Origin: an uncultured Flavobacteriales bacterium
GTDB taxonomy: Bacteria > Bacteroidota > Bacteroidia > Flavobacteriales_D > Sanyastnellaceae
NCBI GenBank assembly: GCA_905479395.1
Contig: CAJQMI010000123.1
Coordinates: forward strand, 1-57,021
Reading direction: 5' to 3'
Length of the DNA stretch: 57,021 bases
In this document: piece after piece, positions 18,249 to 26,274 of the stretch
How the letters are laid out: each line of letters begins with the position of its first letter
Numbering within the stretch: the first letter of the stretch is position 1
Notes under the pieces: model-generated
Databases searched by the model: none
What the model was told of the DNA's origin: nothing
Seen by the model: only the letters and a program-made list of their open reading frames with translations
Made by a program: the position numbers and the translations under genes

Positions 18249-19109
18249 TTAGTCGAATAAGAAACCAATTCGCAAAGCACCTTGGAATACGTTTCCAATG
18301 GTCGTGTTGCTGATGTGATTCGGGAAATCATAAGGAGTACCGTCGGAATTTTCGAGGTAATCTGTGTAGAACCGACCATTCTCATCCAATGCGTCAAACT
18401 CAAGTTGTCCAACGAATTCACCGGCAACTTCAGCACCTGCTTCTTCCGTGCTGAACGCTTGGTTGAATCGGATGTTGAAAGCTGTGAGATTGTCAGTCGT
18501 AATGGTGTGGTTTCCGAAAGTTGTTCGTCCGAAACCGAGCCCCGCTTCAAAACCGAGGTAGATGCCATCAGAGAAGTAGTAATCTGCTCCGAAGAGGAAG
18601 TTCAAACCGATGGTGTTATAGCCTTGCTCGTTTCCAACGTTCCAAACAACATACTGATCAAGCTCAAGGTTCTGCGCGTCAGTGACGTCTTGTGGTCCCC
18701 AGTTTTCAACGGTTTGAGATCGGTTGCCAAGTGTAATTGGCAACTCGATTCCGAAGTAAGGAGACAAGTTGTCCATTCCGTCAAAGTGCATCTCATAACC
18801 AGGAGCGATTCCGATGGCTGAAGACTTGGTGTTGATGTTCAACTGTGGGCTCACTGGATTGGCCTCATTCTCTTCACCGTCTTGGTACCAAGCGTGAACG
18901 TCGCTAGAATTAGCAATCGAGATTGACAAGCGGAATGCGCGGTTGTCTTCGAGGAAGTTACGGTACTTGATGGTTGAACCATCGATAGGGCTTCCTCCAA
19001 ATGGCGTAAAGCTCACCTCGATGTTGTGCTCATCACCCATTTGCTTTTGAGCCTGAGTGCCCATTGTGACCAACGCGCTTAGCGCTAGTGTAAACATGAG
19101 TTTCTTCAT
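18249..19109 (-). CDS. Predicted outer-membrane beta-barrel protein
   Basis: 286 residues. A signal peptide (MKKLMFTLALSALVTMGTQAQ) is cleaved after AQ, as is usual in this phylum. The rest consists of alternating amphipathic strands rich in Gly, Tyr and Phe (GIAPGYEMHFDG, YFGIELPITLGN, YLGFEAGLGFGR) and ends with an aromatic terminal strand, RIGFLFD, as expected for barrel insertion by BamA. I do not recognise a specific family; it resembles generic porin-like outer-membrane beta-barrel proteins. The reading frame stays open further upstream, but the ATG at 19109 begins the signal peptide. It is divergent from the PLP decarboxylase gene, whose ATG is 85 bases away. Confidence 0.75.
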   Translation of the reverse strand: MKKLMFTLALSALVTMGTQAQKQMGDEHNIEVSFTPFGGSPIDGSTIKYRNFLEDNRAFRLSISIANSSDVHAWYQDGEENEANPVSPQLNINTKSSAIGIAPGYEMHFDGMDNLSPYFGIELPITLGNRSQTVENWGPQDVTDAQNLELDQYVVWNVGNEQGYNTIGLNFLFGADYYFSDGIYLGFEAGLGFGRTTFGNHTITTDNLTAFNIRFNQAFSTEEAGAEVAGEFVGQLEFDALDENGRFYTDYLENSDGTPYDFPNHISNTTIGNVFQGALRIGFLFD

Positions 19110-19194
19110 GATAGTGTGTTGTGTTTCTAGAAATTTCAGTTGCAAGAAAGGGAAAAAAGGCCGAAGTACGCAGGATTCGCACGAACTTTCGAAC

Positions 19195-20661
19195 ATGAAT
19201 GCGTTTGAAAATCCGACGAATTCGTCCGAATGGTCGAATCATTATGATGTGACTCGTTTTGAACAAAGCGGTCAACAGTCTATCCAAATGTTGACACGTT
19301 ACCTCGGGCTATCGCGTGCACAAGAGCTTGATTTTGTGCTGCCTTCATACGATCCAGGCCATCGGTTGGACATGTGGAGCAAAGAGATGAATCAGGGTTC
19401 CGACAAAGGCAACGGATTGTTCCGCGACGATCTTTTGGCGCGCGTTTTGAATCGCTCGAATCACTTGCACGATCCGCGTTATGCTGGACACCAGGTGGCG
19501 GTCCCCTTGCCAGAACTTGCTTGGATCAGTGCTGCGACGGCGCTGCTAAACAACGGCATGGCCATCGACGAAATGGGGCCAGCGAGTTCACCCATGGAAG
19601 AGGCGGTTATGCGATCCATTGCACAGTTCATGGGTTTGGGAGAGGGAGCTTCTGGAATTTTATGCCACGGCGGCACTTTGGCGAATCTCACAGCGCTTTT
19701 GGCTGCACGGCAGTGTCAAGCGGAAAATGATGAATGGCGCGACGGCACTTCGGAACCTTATGCGGTTTTGGTCAGTGAGCAGGCGCACTATTGTGTCGAT
19801 CGTGCGGTTCGGGTCATGGGGTGGGGTGAGCAGGGAACGATTCATGTGCCAACAGATGATCAACACCGGATCAGACCAGAAGCACTTAAAGAGGCTTTTG
19901 CTGAGGCAGAACGCAAAGGATTGAAAGTTTTGAGTGTTGTGGGCAGCGCATGCACGACCTCTTCGGGTGCTTTTGATGATTTGAACGCTTTGGCTGACTT
20001 TGCCGAGTCCAAGGACTTATGGTTTCATGTGGATGGTGCACACGGTGCTGCTCAGGTTTTTTCGAAGCAGCATTCCGATCCATTGAGCGGTCTGCATCGT
20101 GCCGATTCGGTGGCCATGGATTTCCATAAAATGTTGGGTGTACCGGCACTTTGTACGGGGCTGTTTTACCGTCGTTCTGAGGACGCTTATTGCGCCTTTT
20201 CACAGCGTGCGGATTACCTGTATGAGAAAGGTGAACAGGATGAGTGGTGGAACCTGAGCAAACGCACGTTTGAGTGCACCAAACGCATGTTGAGCGTGGC
20301 TGTATTCGGAATTTGGGAGCAGCATGGGCCAAAGCTTTGGGAGAGCCTGGTGGATCAACTGGTGGGAAACGCCCAAACCTTTGCAGCGAATGTTGAGAAG
20401 CGCGAAGGATGGCAGCTTTTCACACAGCCAAAATCCAACATTGTATGCTTTCGTTCAACGCGATGGGACAACTCGCTTCTGAGAAGACTGATGGTCGAGC
20501 ATGGCCCACATTACATCGTAAAAACCGAGTTTAACGGTGAAACGTGGCTGCGGTGTACGTTTCAGAATCCATTCACCACGGAAACGGTTTCCACGTCAAT
20601 CTTGACGCGTTTGGAAGCACTAGGAATGGAATGGGACAGCGCTCAGAATAGCGCTCAATAA
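19195..20661 (+). CDS. Pyridoxal-phosphate-dependent decarboxylase (group II amino-acid decarboxylase family)
   Basis: 488-residue PLP enzyme of the family that includes aromatic-amino-acid, glutamate and diaminobutyrate decarboxylases. The cofactor lysine is Lys312 in MDFHKMLGVP, preceded by His311. Asp280 in HVDGAHGA should bind the pyridine nitrogen, and GGTLANLTALLAAR (159-172) is the phosphate-binding region. Length is normal for the family. Substrate specificity cannot be read by eye. The ATG at 19195 starts the first globular segment; upstream in-frame codons overlap the divergent gene. The box AACTTTCG ends three bases before this ATG. The last bases overlap the convergent small repeat protein gene by 7. 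Confidence 0.88.
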   Translation: MNAFENPTNSSEWSNHYDVTRFEQSGQQSIQMLTRYLGLSRAQELDFVLPSYDPGHRLDMWSKEMNQGSDKGNGLFRDDLLARVLNRSNHLHDPRYAGHQVAVPLPELAWISAATALLNNGMAIDEMGPASSPMEEAVMRSIAQFMGLGEGASGILCHGGTLANLTALLAARQCQAENDEWRDGTSEPYAVLVSEQAHYCVDRAVRVMGWGEQGTIHVPTDDQHRIRPEALKEAFAEAERKGLKVLSVVGSACTTSSGAFDDLNALADFAESKDLWFHVDGAHGAAQVFSKQHSDPLSGLHRADSVAMDFHKMLGVPALCTGLFYRRSEDAYCAFSQRADYLYEKGEQDEWWNLSKRTFECTKRMLSVAVFGIWEQHGPKLWESLVDQLVGNAQTFAANVEKREGWQLFTQPKSNIVCFRSTRWDNSLLRRLMVEHGPHYIVKTEFNGETWLRCTFQNPFTTETVSTSILTRLEALGMEWDSAQNSAQ

Positions 20662-20987
20662 AGCAGGTGCTGCTTGGTTTTGTCTCGCCAACCCGCCTGG
20701 TTATTGTACTTCACGAAGAAGATTTTCAAATCACTCTGATTGGCATAGTCGGCGAAGAAAACTTTTTTATCGGCTTGGTTGGCATGCTCGACGAAGTACC
20801 ATAATCCGTCGTTTCCTTTGGCTTGATTGGCATAATCAACCTTGAAGACTTTGAGATCGCATTGATTCTCGTATTCGACGACAAAAACACTCAGATCTGC
20901 TTGGTTGGCATATTGCGTTGAGAATACACTCTGAGCATTGGCGAGCGCTGCGGTCAAGCAGAAGATGAAAGCGGTCAATGGTCGCAT
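20655..20987 (-). CDS. Small secreted protein with six YxNQ repeats (DUF6150-like)
   Basis: 110 residues: signal peptide (1-19, ending NAQ), then six tandem units. The repeated NQ pairs have their Asn at residues 28, 41, 54, 70, 83 and 96, giving spacings of 13, 13, 16, 13 and 13. Each unit reads roughly D-L-K-V-F-x-V-x-Y-A-N-Q-A, predicting a small beta-strand repeat, and the middle unit carries a three-residue insertion (KGNDGLWYF). The protein ends in a basic tail. It resembles a family I know as DUF6150, of unknown function; the name is from memory. It starts 17 bases after the glmS stop and is probably co-transcribed with it. Confidence 0.75.
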   Translation of the reverse strand: MRPLTAFIFCLTAALANAQSVFSTQYANQADLSVFVVEYENQCDLKVFKVDYANQAKGNDGLWYFVEHANQADKKVFFADYANQSDLKIFFVKYNNQAGWRDKTKQHLLY

Positions 20988-21004
20988 GATGAACTTCGTC
21001 TTTC

Positions 21005-22852
21005 TTATTCGACCGTAACGGACTTCGCTAAGTTCCTTGGCTGATCCACATTGCATTCGCGCAGGACGGCAATATGATAACTCAACAGCTGGAGAGGAAT
21101 GGTCGTCAATAAAGGCGCTAGCGCTTGATCGCATTTTGGAATCTCAATGACGAATTCAGCGAGTGATTTCAGGTCGCGGTTTCCCGAGGTCACCAATGCG
21201 ACCAGTCTTCCTCCTCTCGCCTTGACTTCTTGGACGTTTGAGATAACTTTTTCATAGACATCGTCTGATGTTGCGACAAAGAATACAGGCATCTCTTCAT
21301 CAATCAACGCAATGGGGCCGTGTTTCATTTCAGCAGAAGGATAGCCTTCTGCGTGGATATAGCTGATCTCTTTGAGTTTGAGCGCTCCCTCCAGGGCTAC
21401 AGGGAAATTAACCCCACGTCCTAAGTAAAGAGCGTTTTCGCTGTGTTGAAATTTCTTTGCAATTCGCTTTATCGCTTTGTCTTGCTTTAGCAATTGTTCC
21501 ACCTTTTCAGGAATTGAATTGAGTTCCACGAGCAGGCGACTGAAGCGTTTGCTGGAAAGCTGTTTGTTGCGCTGGCCTACATGCATTGCAATCAACGTAA
21601 GCACAGTTAACTGAGCCGTGAAGGCTTTTGTGGAAGCGACTCCGATTTCAGGTCCTGCGTGCGTGTAGGCACCGCTGTCAGTTTCCCGAGCAATGCTTGA
21701 CCCGACCACGTTGCAAATCCCAAAAACGTGCGCACCCTGCTCTTTGGCGAGTCGGATGGCAGCAAGTGTGTCGGCGGTTTCGCCGGATTGAGAGATAGCA
21801 ATCACAACGTCACTGGGACGGATGATGGGATTGCGGTATCGGAATTCGGAAGCGTACTCGACTTCCACTGGTATCCGGGCAAAGTCTTCAAATAAATACT
21901 CAGCAACCAAACCTGCATGCCAGCTCGTTCCGCATGCGATGATCAAGATTCGTTGGGCGTTTTCCCACCTTTCCCAGTGTTTGTCTATCCCGGAAAGCTT
22001 GATTTCATTGCGTTGCAAGCTCATGCGACCTCGAAACGAATCATGTATGGAACTGGGTTGCTCGAAGATTTCCTTGAGCATGAAGTGATCAAAACCGCCT
22101 TTTTCAATGGCCTCGATTTGCAATTCCAACGCATGCACTTCGGGCGTGATGGTTACGTTGTCAAGATTGCGGATGATCAACCCCTCTTTCCGGTGCATGA
22201 CAGCCACTTCTTCGTCATCCAGATAGATGACGTTTTGGGTGTATTCCACAATGGGTGTGGCGTCCGAAGCAACGTAGTACTCATTGTCTTTTCCAACGCC
22301 AATAACAAGTGGGCTGGACTTTCGCGCAGCTATGAGCACATCGGGATTGCTGGCATCCATTACAACAATTGCGTACGCACCTTCCACTTCATGCAGTGCA
22401 ATCTGGATGGCTTCGCAAGTGGTTGTGGACGTTCTGTTTTGAACTTCCTCAATGAGATGAATGAGCACCTCTGTGTCAGTATCGCTCAGAAAAGCATGTC
22501 CGTTGCTTTCGAGACTTTTCCTCAGCGAATCGTAGTTCTCGATGATGCCATTGTGAATGATGGATAGCCTACCGAGTCGTGCAGTATGCGGGTGTGCATT
22601 GACATCATTGGGAGGGCCATGAGTGGCCCATCGTGTGTGCCCGATCCCGCTGGACCCTGAGGTGTCAGCGTTGCCTACAAAATCAAGCAAGTCTTGAACC
22701 TTTCCTTTTTTCTTGAAAACGGTAAGTTCGTCTTGGTTTTGGTGAAGCGCCACTCCTGCGCTATCGTACCCACGGTACTCCAATCGTTGCAAGCCCTTGA
22801 TGATGATTGGGAATGCGTCTTTGCCCCCGATATAACCTACAATTCCACACAT
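21005..22852 (-). CDS. glmS: Glutamine-fructose-6-phosphate aminotransferase (isomerizing)
   Basis: 615 residues, full length. GlmS makes glucosamine 6-phosphate from fructose 6-phosphate and glutamine, the first step towards UDP-GlcNAc for peptidoglycan and lipopolysaccharide. The glutaminase domain starts MCGIVGYIGG with nucleophile Cys2 and contains GHTRWATHGPP; two SIS sugar-binding domains follow (ACGTSWHAG, SQSGETADTLAA), and the C-terminus ends KSVTVE as expected. In E. coli this gene is controlled by small RNAs and in Gram-positives by a ribozyme; I see no ribozyme in the short upstream region. A -7 box lies at 22875-22882. Confidence 0.97.
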   Translation of the reverse strand: MCGIVGYIGGKDAFPIIIKGLQRLEYRGYDSAGVALHQNQDELTVFKKKGKVQDLLDFVGNADTSGSSGIGHTRWATHGPPNDVNAHPHTARLGRLSIIHNGIIENYDSLRKSLESNGHAFLSDTDTEVLIHLIEEVQNRTSTTTCEAIQIALHEVEGAYAIVVMDASNPDVLIAARKSSPLVIGVGKDNEYYVASDATPIVEYTQNVIYLDDEEVAVMHRKEGLIIRNLDNVTITPEVHALELQIEAIEKGGFDHFMLKEIFEQPSSIHDSFRGRMSLQRNEIKLSGIDKHWERWENAQRILIIACGTSWHAGLVAEYLFEDFARIPVEVEYASEFRYRNPIIRPSDVVIAISQSGETADTLAAIRLAKEQGAHVFGICNVVGSSIARETDSGAYTHAGPEIGVASTKAFTAQLTVLTLIAMHVGQRNKQLSSKRFSRLLVELNSIPEKVEQLLKQDKAIKRIAKKFQHSENALYLGRGVNFPVALEGALKLKEISYIHAEGYPSAEMKHGPIALIDEEMPVFFVATSDDVYEKVISNVQEVKARGGRLVALVTSGNRDLKSLAEFVIEIPKCDQALAPLLTTIPLQLLSYHIAVLRECNVDQPRNLAKSVTVE

Positions 22853-22874
22853 GGCTAAAATTCTTTATGCTTCA

Positions 22875-22882
22875 CAAAACTA
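22875..22882 (-). promoter_or_regulatory. glmS: Probable -7 promoter box (TAGTTTTG) of glmS
   Basis: On the minus strand, TAGTTTTG matches TAnnTTTG exactly and ends 22 bases before the glmS ATG, giving a normal short leader. It lies just upstream of the end of the DUF4270 gene, so glmS can be transcribed independently. Confidence 0.45.
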
Positions 22883-22891
22883 TAAAACGGA

Positions 22892-24247
22892 TTACTCACT
22901 CCATGTTACAACGATTCGCGCTTGGCGATTGATGCCGGTGGTGTCTGTCGATGCTTCTGTTGCTTCTGGACCGTTGAGCCTCACGCCTGCCAGTGAAATT
23001 CCTCCGCGGGAGGCAACAATGTTCAATTCATCGCTTGGGAGGGTTCCGTTGAGCATGCGCTGAAAAGTTTGCGATATGTTGAATCGGTAGGCTTGTTCTA
23101 CAGCGTCGTAGTTGCCATTGATATTCAATCCAATGGAATTTTCATCGGGAGTGGATATGGCCAATCCGTTTTCGTTGGTTGTTAGGATGAAAAGATCGTT
23201 GGGAATGGGATAGCGAGCGTCATTGTTTTCGGGTGCAACAGGTAAAAACAGCTCAGCCTTGTGCACTGTTCGATCATCGTCGCGTTCTTCCTCCCACGCT
23301 TGTAGTTCTGGGAATCGAATGCGGGTTTTGAGCCCTGCTCCGGAGAAAACCCCCGCGATTTGATCTCCGGGAACAGATTCTATAATGGGTTCATCCAAAG
23401 CCTGGAAAGGCGGATACCATTGGTGAGAAAAGAGATTGTTCCGGATGCACAAGGTGCTTATGTTGAATTCGAAAACAGTGGTATCGGTTGTGTTGTGGAA
23501 GTGGAGTGTCATTTTGCTGATGCCACTGCTGATGTCAATGCCAACGGCGCCAGATCCCCCCATTGCAGGGTCTGGTACGACTTTGATTCCAGCGAAATAG
23601 TCATTCCAAGATTGGTTGGAGTCATAGACTTCTGATCCAGCGTCGAGCAAACGCTGTCCGAACGAATTGGTCAAATAGATTCTTGCCTGGGGCGCAAGGG
23701 TATCAGCGCCAAAGTAAATTTCTCGGCCTGGGTTTAGGTCAACGGGTTGACGCACAGGGTCGGTTAAAGCCTCATCAAGATGTGGGAAATTCTGATTGGA
23801 GTAATATTCGCTGTCCGAGCTCAATGTGTCAGCCAATTCAAAAACTTGGATATTTTGAGGGCTCAACACGCCATAGGAAGCCCCTGTGTAGCGCAGTGAG
23901 AGGTAGACGCTATCAATGGTTGGGGAGTCACCAAAATCAAAGTCAGGTTCGATCAATCGAAGTTGTGTGATGAAACCTCCTTGGTGCATGCCGAATTGGG
24001 GGTGCTCCATGGAGCCGAGTACAGCAGTGCTCAAACCACCGGCTGGCCCTCCACCTGTTTCGAGGCTGTCCTCTCGGACCGTAACAAATTCGATGCCAAT
24101 GGTATCAGTTTGCTGCAGGGTGAGCAAATCTTCTTGTGCATAATCGAGCCCTACTTCCGTGTCAGGTCGCTTACATCCTGCGAGGATGGCTATTCCTCCT
24201 ATACTAGCCCAGACTGCCGCGTGCGTTCCGGCGATGAGTTTCAACAT
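22892..24247 (-). CDS. DUF4270-family lipoprotein
   Basis: 451 residues. A hydrophobic leader ends in a lipobox (AILAGC, Cys25), followed by the mature sequence KRPDTEVGLDYAQEDLL; together with the pattern SVYLSLRYTG and the overall beta-rich layout this fits the DUF4270 family of Bacteroidota envelope lipoproteins. Function unknown. Its position between the short glycogen-synthase-like gene and glmS is an order I recall from many Flavobacteriia, which argues for a conserved envelope role. The box GAACTTCG sits four bases before the ATG and differs at one base from the promoter word found at other starts (see findings). Confidence 0.82.
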   Translation of the reverse strand: MLKLIAGTHAAVWASIGGIAILAGCKRPDTEVGLDYAQEDLLTLQQTDTIGIEFVTVREDSLETGGGPAGGLSTAVLGSMEHPQFGMHQGGFITQLRLIEPDFDFGDSPTIDSVYLSLRYTGASYGVLSPQNIQVFELADTLSSDSEYYSNQNFPHLDEALTDPVRQPVDLNPGREIYFGADTLAPQARIYLTNSFGQRLLDAGSEVYDSNQSWNDYFAGIKVVPDPAMGGSGAVGIDISSGISKMTLHFHNTTDTTVFEFNISTLCIRNNLFSHQWYPPFQALDEPIIESVPGDQIAGVFSGAGLKTRIRFPELQAWEEERDDDRTVHKAELFLPVAPENNDARYPIPNDLFILTTNENGLAISTPDENSIGLNINGNYDAVEQAYRFNISQTFQRMLNGTLPSDELNIVASRGGISLAGVRLNGPEATEASTDTTGINRQARIVVTWSE

Positions 24248-24264
24248 GCCGCGAAGTTCAACAA

Positions 24265-25092
24265 TTACGAGACAGCCTCAGCCTTTCCCTCCAAAATCGA
24301 ATCGTAAAAATTGTTTATATCACCGACATAGCCTTCTTCACCGTGATAATTCAGCAAAGGAAGTCCTGTTGCTTTCATGGCCTCTAGGGTGGCTTCGTTC
24401 AAGTTTTCGGAGCCTACAATCAAGCCATCTGCATGGGCAATTGCTAGGTTATTCAATGCGTCGAAACTGGGGTCGGAGATGGCTTCAAGAGACTCTGGTG
24501 TGAGTCCATCACGCTGCATTTTTTCAGCCATGCGTTTATCTAGACTTCCTTCATAGCCTTCATCATAAATGCTGCAAATCACTTTGCTTTCTGCGAAGTA
24601 GGGATCTTTGCTAAAGACTTCCTTCAAATAAAGAGGAGCGACGTTGGTCATCCAACCATTGCAGTGAATGATATCGGGCGCCCAACCGAGCTTTTTTACG
24701 GTTTCCAGCACACCACGAACGAAAAACATGCTCCGTTCGTCATTGTCTGCAAACAACTTGTCTTTGGCGTCATGCAAAACAGCTTTTCGCTTGAAATATT
24801 CTTCGTTATCGATGAAATAGACCTGCATTCGAGCAGTTGGGATGGATGCTACCTTGATGACCAAAGGGTGATCGGTATCGTCGACATTTAAGTTCATCCC
24901 GGACAATCGAATGACCTCATGAAGTTGGTGACGACGCTCATTAATCTTACCGAATCGAGGGGTAAAGACACGAATCTCTCGGCCCTTCTCATGCACTCCT
25001 TGCGGGAGGTTTCTGCTGACAGAACTCATCTGCGTCGCGGGCAGAAATGGAACAATATGTTGGGATATGTAGAGGATTCTTGCTTTCTCCAT
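24265..25092 (-). CDS. Glycogen/starch synthase-like protein, N-terminal domain only
   Basis: 275 residues matching only the N-terminal (GT5) half of bacterial glycogen synthases: ILYISQHIVPFLPATQMSSVSRNLPQ at the start, then VFTPRFGKINERRHQLHEV and the block PDIIHCNGWMTNVAPLYLK. The C-terminal GT-B domain that holds the ADP-glucose site is missing. The usual substrate-loop pattern KTGGL is replaced by QMSSV. Short versions like this are common in Flavobacteriia next to panC, so the length is probably native, not a truncation. Glycosyltransferase activity is doubtful; a regulatory or other role is possible. Confidence 0.78.
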   Translation of the reverse strand: MEKARILYISQHIVPFLPATQMSSVSRNLPQGVHEKGREIRVFTPRFGKINERRHQLHEVIRLSGMNLNVDDTDHPLVIKVASIPTARMQVYFIDNEEYFKRKAVLHDAKDKLFADNDERSMFFVRGVLETVKKLGWAPDIIHCNGWMTNVAPLYLKEVFSKDPYFAESKVICSIYDEGYEGSLDKRMAEKMQRDGLTPESLEAISDPSFDALNNLAIAHADGLIVGSENLNEATLEAMKATGLPLLNYHGEEGYVGDINNFYDSILEGKAEAVS

Positions 25093-25125
25093 GGTGCCGC
25101 GAAATAATTTGGTTCAACTAACTCT

Positions 25126-25143
25126 CAAATATACGTATTTTCG
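25126..25143. promoter_or_regulatory. Divergent promoter pair between panC and the glycogen-synthase-like gene
   Basis: Two -7 boxes lie almost back to back. TATATTTG on the minus strand (25126-25133) faces the glycogen-synthase-like gene, and TATTTTCG on the plus strand (25136-25143) faces panC. Both fit TAnnTTYG. The leaders would be about 30 and 40 bases. Confidence 0.5.
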
Positions 25144-25183
25144 CCGGATAATCCAAGTAAATAGGCGCTTTTGGCCACTTCAA

Positions 25184-26029
25184 ATGGTAATTATACACGC
25201 TGCACCGGAACTAGGAGAATTTCTGCAAAACCTAAGATTGGGTGGACGGAGGATTGGATTTGTTCCAACCATGGGCGCCCTGCATGATGGACATGCGTCG
25301 TTGATTCGATGTGCCAAGCGGGAAACTGATGTCGTGGTGTTGAGCATTTTTGTCAATCCCACGCAATTCAACGAAACTGCCGATTTCACGAATTATCCCA
25401 AAACAACTGACGCCGATTTGAATCTTGCGCGTTCGGAAAAGGTAGATGTTGTTTTCTCGCCTCAGGTTGCGGATGTCTATGGCGATGAAATGCGGACTGA
25501 ACCCACAGATTATGGGAGTTTAACAGCTGCATTTGAAGGGGAAAGTAGGCCAGGTCATTTTGACGGAGTGGTTTCGGTGGTGCGCCGCCTTTTCAACATT
25601 GTGAGGCCTGACGTTGCATTTTTCGGAGAGAAGGATTTGCAGCAATTGGCAGTGATTCGTCACCTTGCCAAGCTGGAGTTTCCAGAGCTTGAAATTTTCG
25701 GCTGTTCCTTGATCAGAGATGATGATGGTCTGGCATTGAGCAGCAGAAACACGCGGATTCCTCGTGATCAACGTTCGCACGCGCTGGAGCTCCACAAAGC
25801 TCTGTTAGAGGTTGCAGAGGCATCGAAATCTTCTGGCTCGCTCCAAGCAGCAATTGACCGAAATCTGACGCGACTGCAGAGAAATGAGCACATTGAACTG
25901 GAATATTTTGCCGCGGTAGATTCTAAAAACTTTGCAGTCTTGCAAAGCGAAGAAACTTCGAATCAATCCTTCGCAATCGTGGCAGCGGTGGTTGCTGGCG
26001 TGCGACTCATCGACAATTGCCGGCTCTGA
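25184..26029 (+). CDS. panC: Pantothenate synthetase (pantoate-beta-alanine ligase)
   Basis: 281 residues. PanC condenses pantoate and beta-alanine with ATP to give pantothenate, the coenzyme A precursor. Visible motifs are the ATP-binding VPTMGALHDGHASLI (HxGH type), SIFVNPTQFNE, FGEKDLQQLAVIR, and the KMSKS-like loop DGLALSSRNTRI. Length is normal. The reading frame stays open upstream, but the ATG at 25184 starts just before the first conserved strand. The adjacent panD of many flavobacteria is not present in this window. tatA follows after 72 bases. Confidence 0.95.
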   Translation: MVIIHAAPELGEFLQNLRLGGRRIGFVPTMGALHDGHASLIRCAKRETDVVVLSIFVNPTQFNETADFTNYPKTTDADLNLARSEKVDVVFSPQVADVYGDEMRTEPTDYGSLTAAFEGESRPGHFDGVVSVVRRLFNIVRPDVAFFGEKDLQQLAVIRHLAKLEFPELEIFGCSLIRDDDGLALSSRNTRIPRDQRSHALELHKALLEVAEASKSSGSLQAAIDRNLTRLQRNEHIELEYFAAVDSKNFAVLQSEETSNQSFAIVAAVVAGVRLIDNCRL

Positions 26030-26101
26030 TGTTCGTAACGTGCAATGCCCTAGCGATAGAAATTGACTTTTTCTTCTGAAATTCGCACAAAACATTGCAT
26101 C

Positions 26102-26269
26102 ATGGGAGCCGTAGGACCAGGTCAAATTATTGTCATTGCACTGATTGTGTTGCTTCTCTTTGGAGGCCGAAAAATTCCAGAACTCATGAAAGGCCTTGGA
26201 AAGGGCGTCAAAGAGTTCAAGGATGCGACCAATCCTGATGCAGATAGCGACAAAGAAGACAAAGCGTAA
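26102..26269 (+). CDS. tatA: Sec-independent protein translocase subunit TatA/E
   Basis: 55-residue TatA-type protein. A short hydrophobic N-terminal helix (about 5-20) runs into the family hinge [22 protein letters not shown], in which FGxxKIPEL is the TatA signature (shown in parts: [20 protein letters not shown]), then an amphipathic helix and an acidic/basic tail. TatA multimers form the pore for folded proteins carrying twin-arginine signals. TatB/TatC are not in this window. The ATG at 26102 gives the canonical start. The lytic transglycosylase gene begins 5 bases after its stop. Confidence 0.92.
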   Translation: MGAVGPGQIIVIALIVLLLFGGRKIPELMKGLGKGVKEFKDATNPDADSDKEDKA

Positions 26270-26274
26270 ATCGC

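Noticed and set aside
19057-19194. N-terminal extension of the PLP decarboxylase
   Set aside because: This stretch overlaps the divergent signal-peptide gene and lacks family similarity; the ATG at 19195 is preferred.
20655-20987. Repeat protein region as a CRISPR-like or tandem DNA repeat
   Set aside because: The repeat is at protein level with diverged codons; the DNA units are not conserved enough for a DNA repeat array.
22853-22891. glmS ribozyme/riboswitch upstream of glmS
   Set aside because: Only about 39 bases separate the neighbouring genes, too short for the ribozyme, and no matching core is seen.
24159-24503. Open frames opposite the DUF4270 and glycogen-synthase-like genes
   Set aside because: They overlap well-supported genes on the other strand, lack recognisable domains and have unnatural composition; shadow frames.
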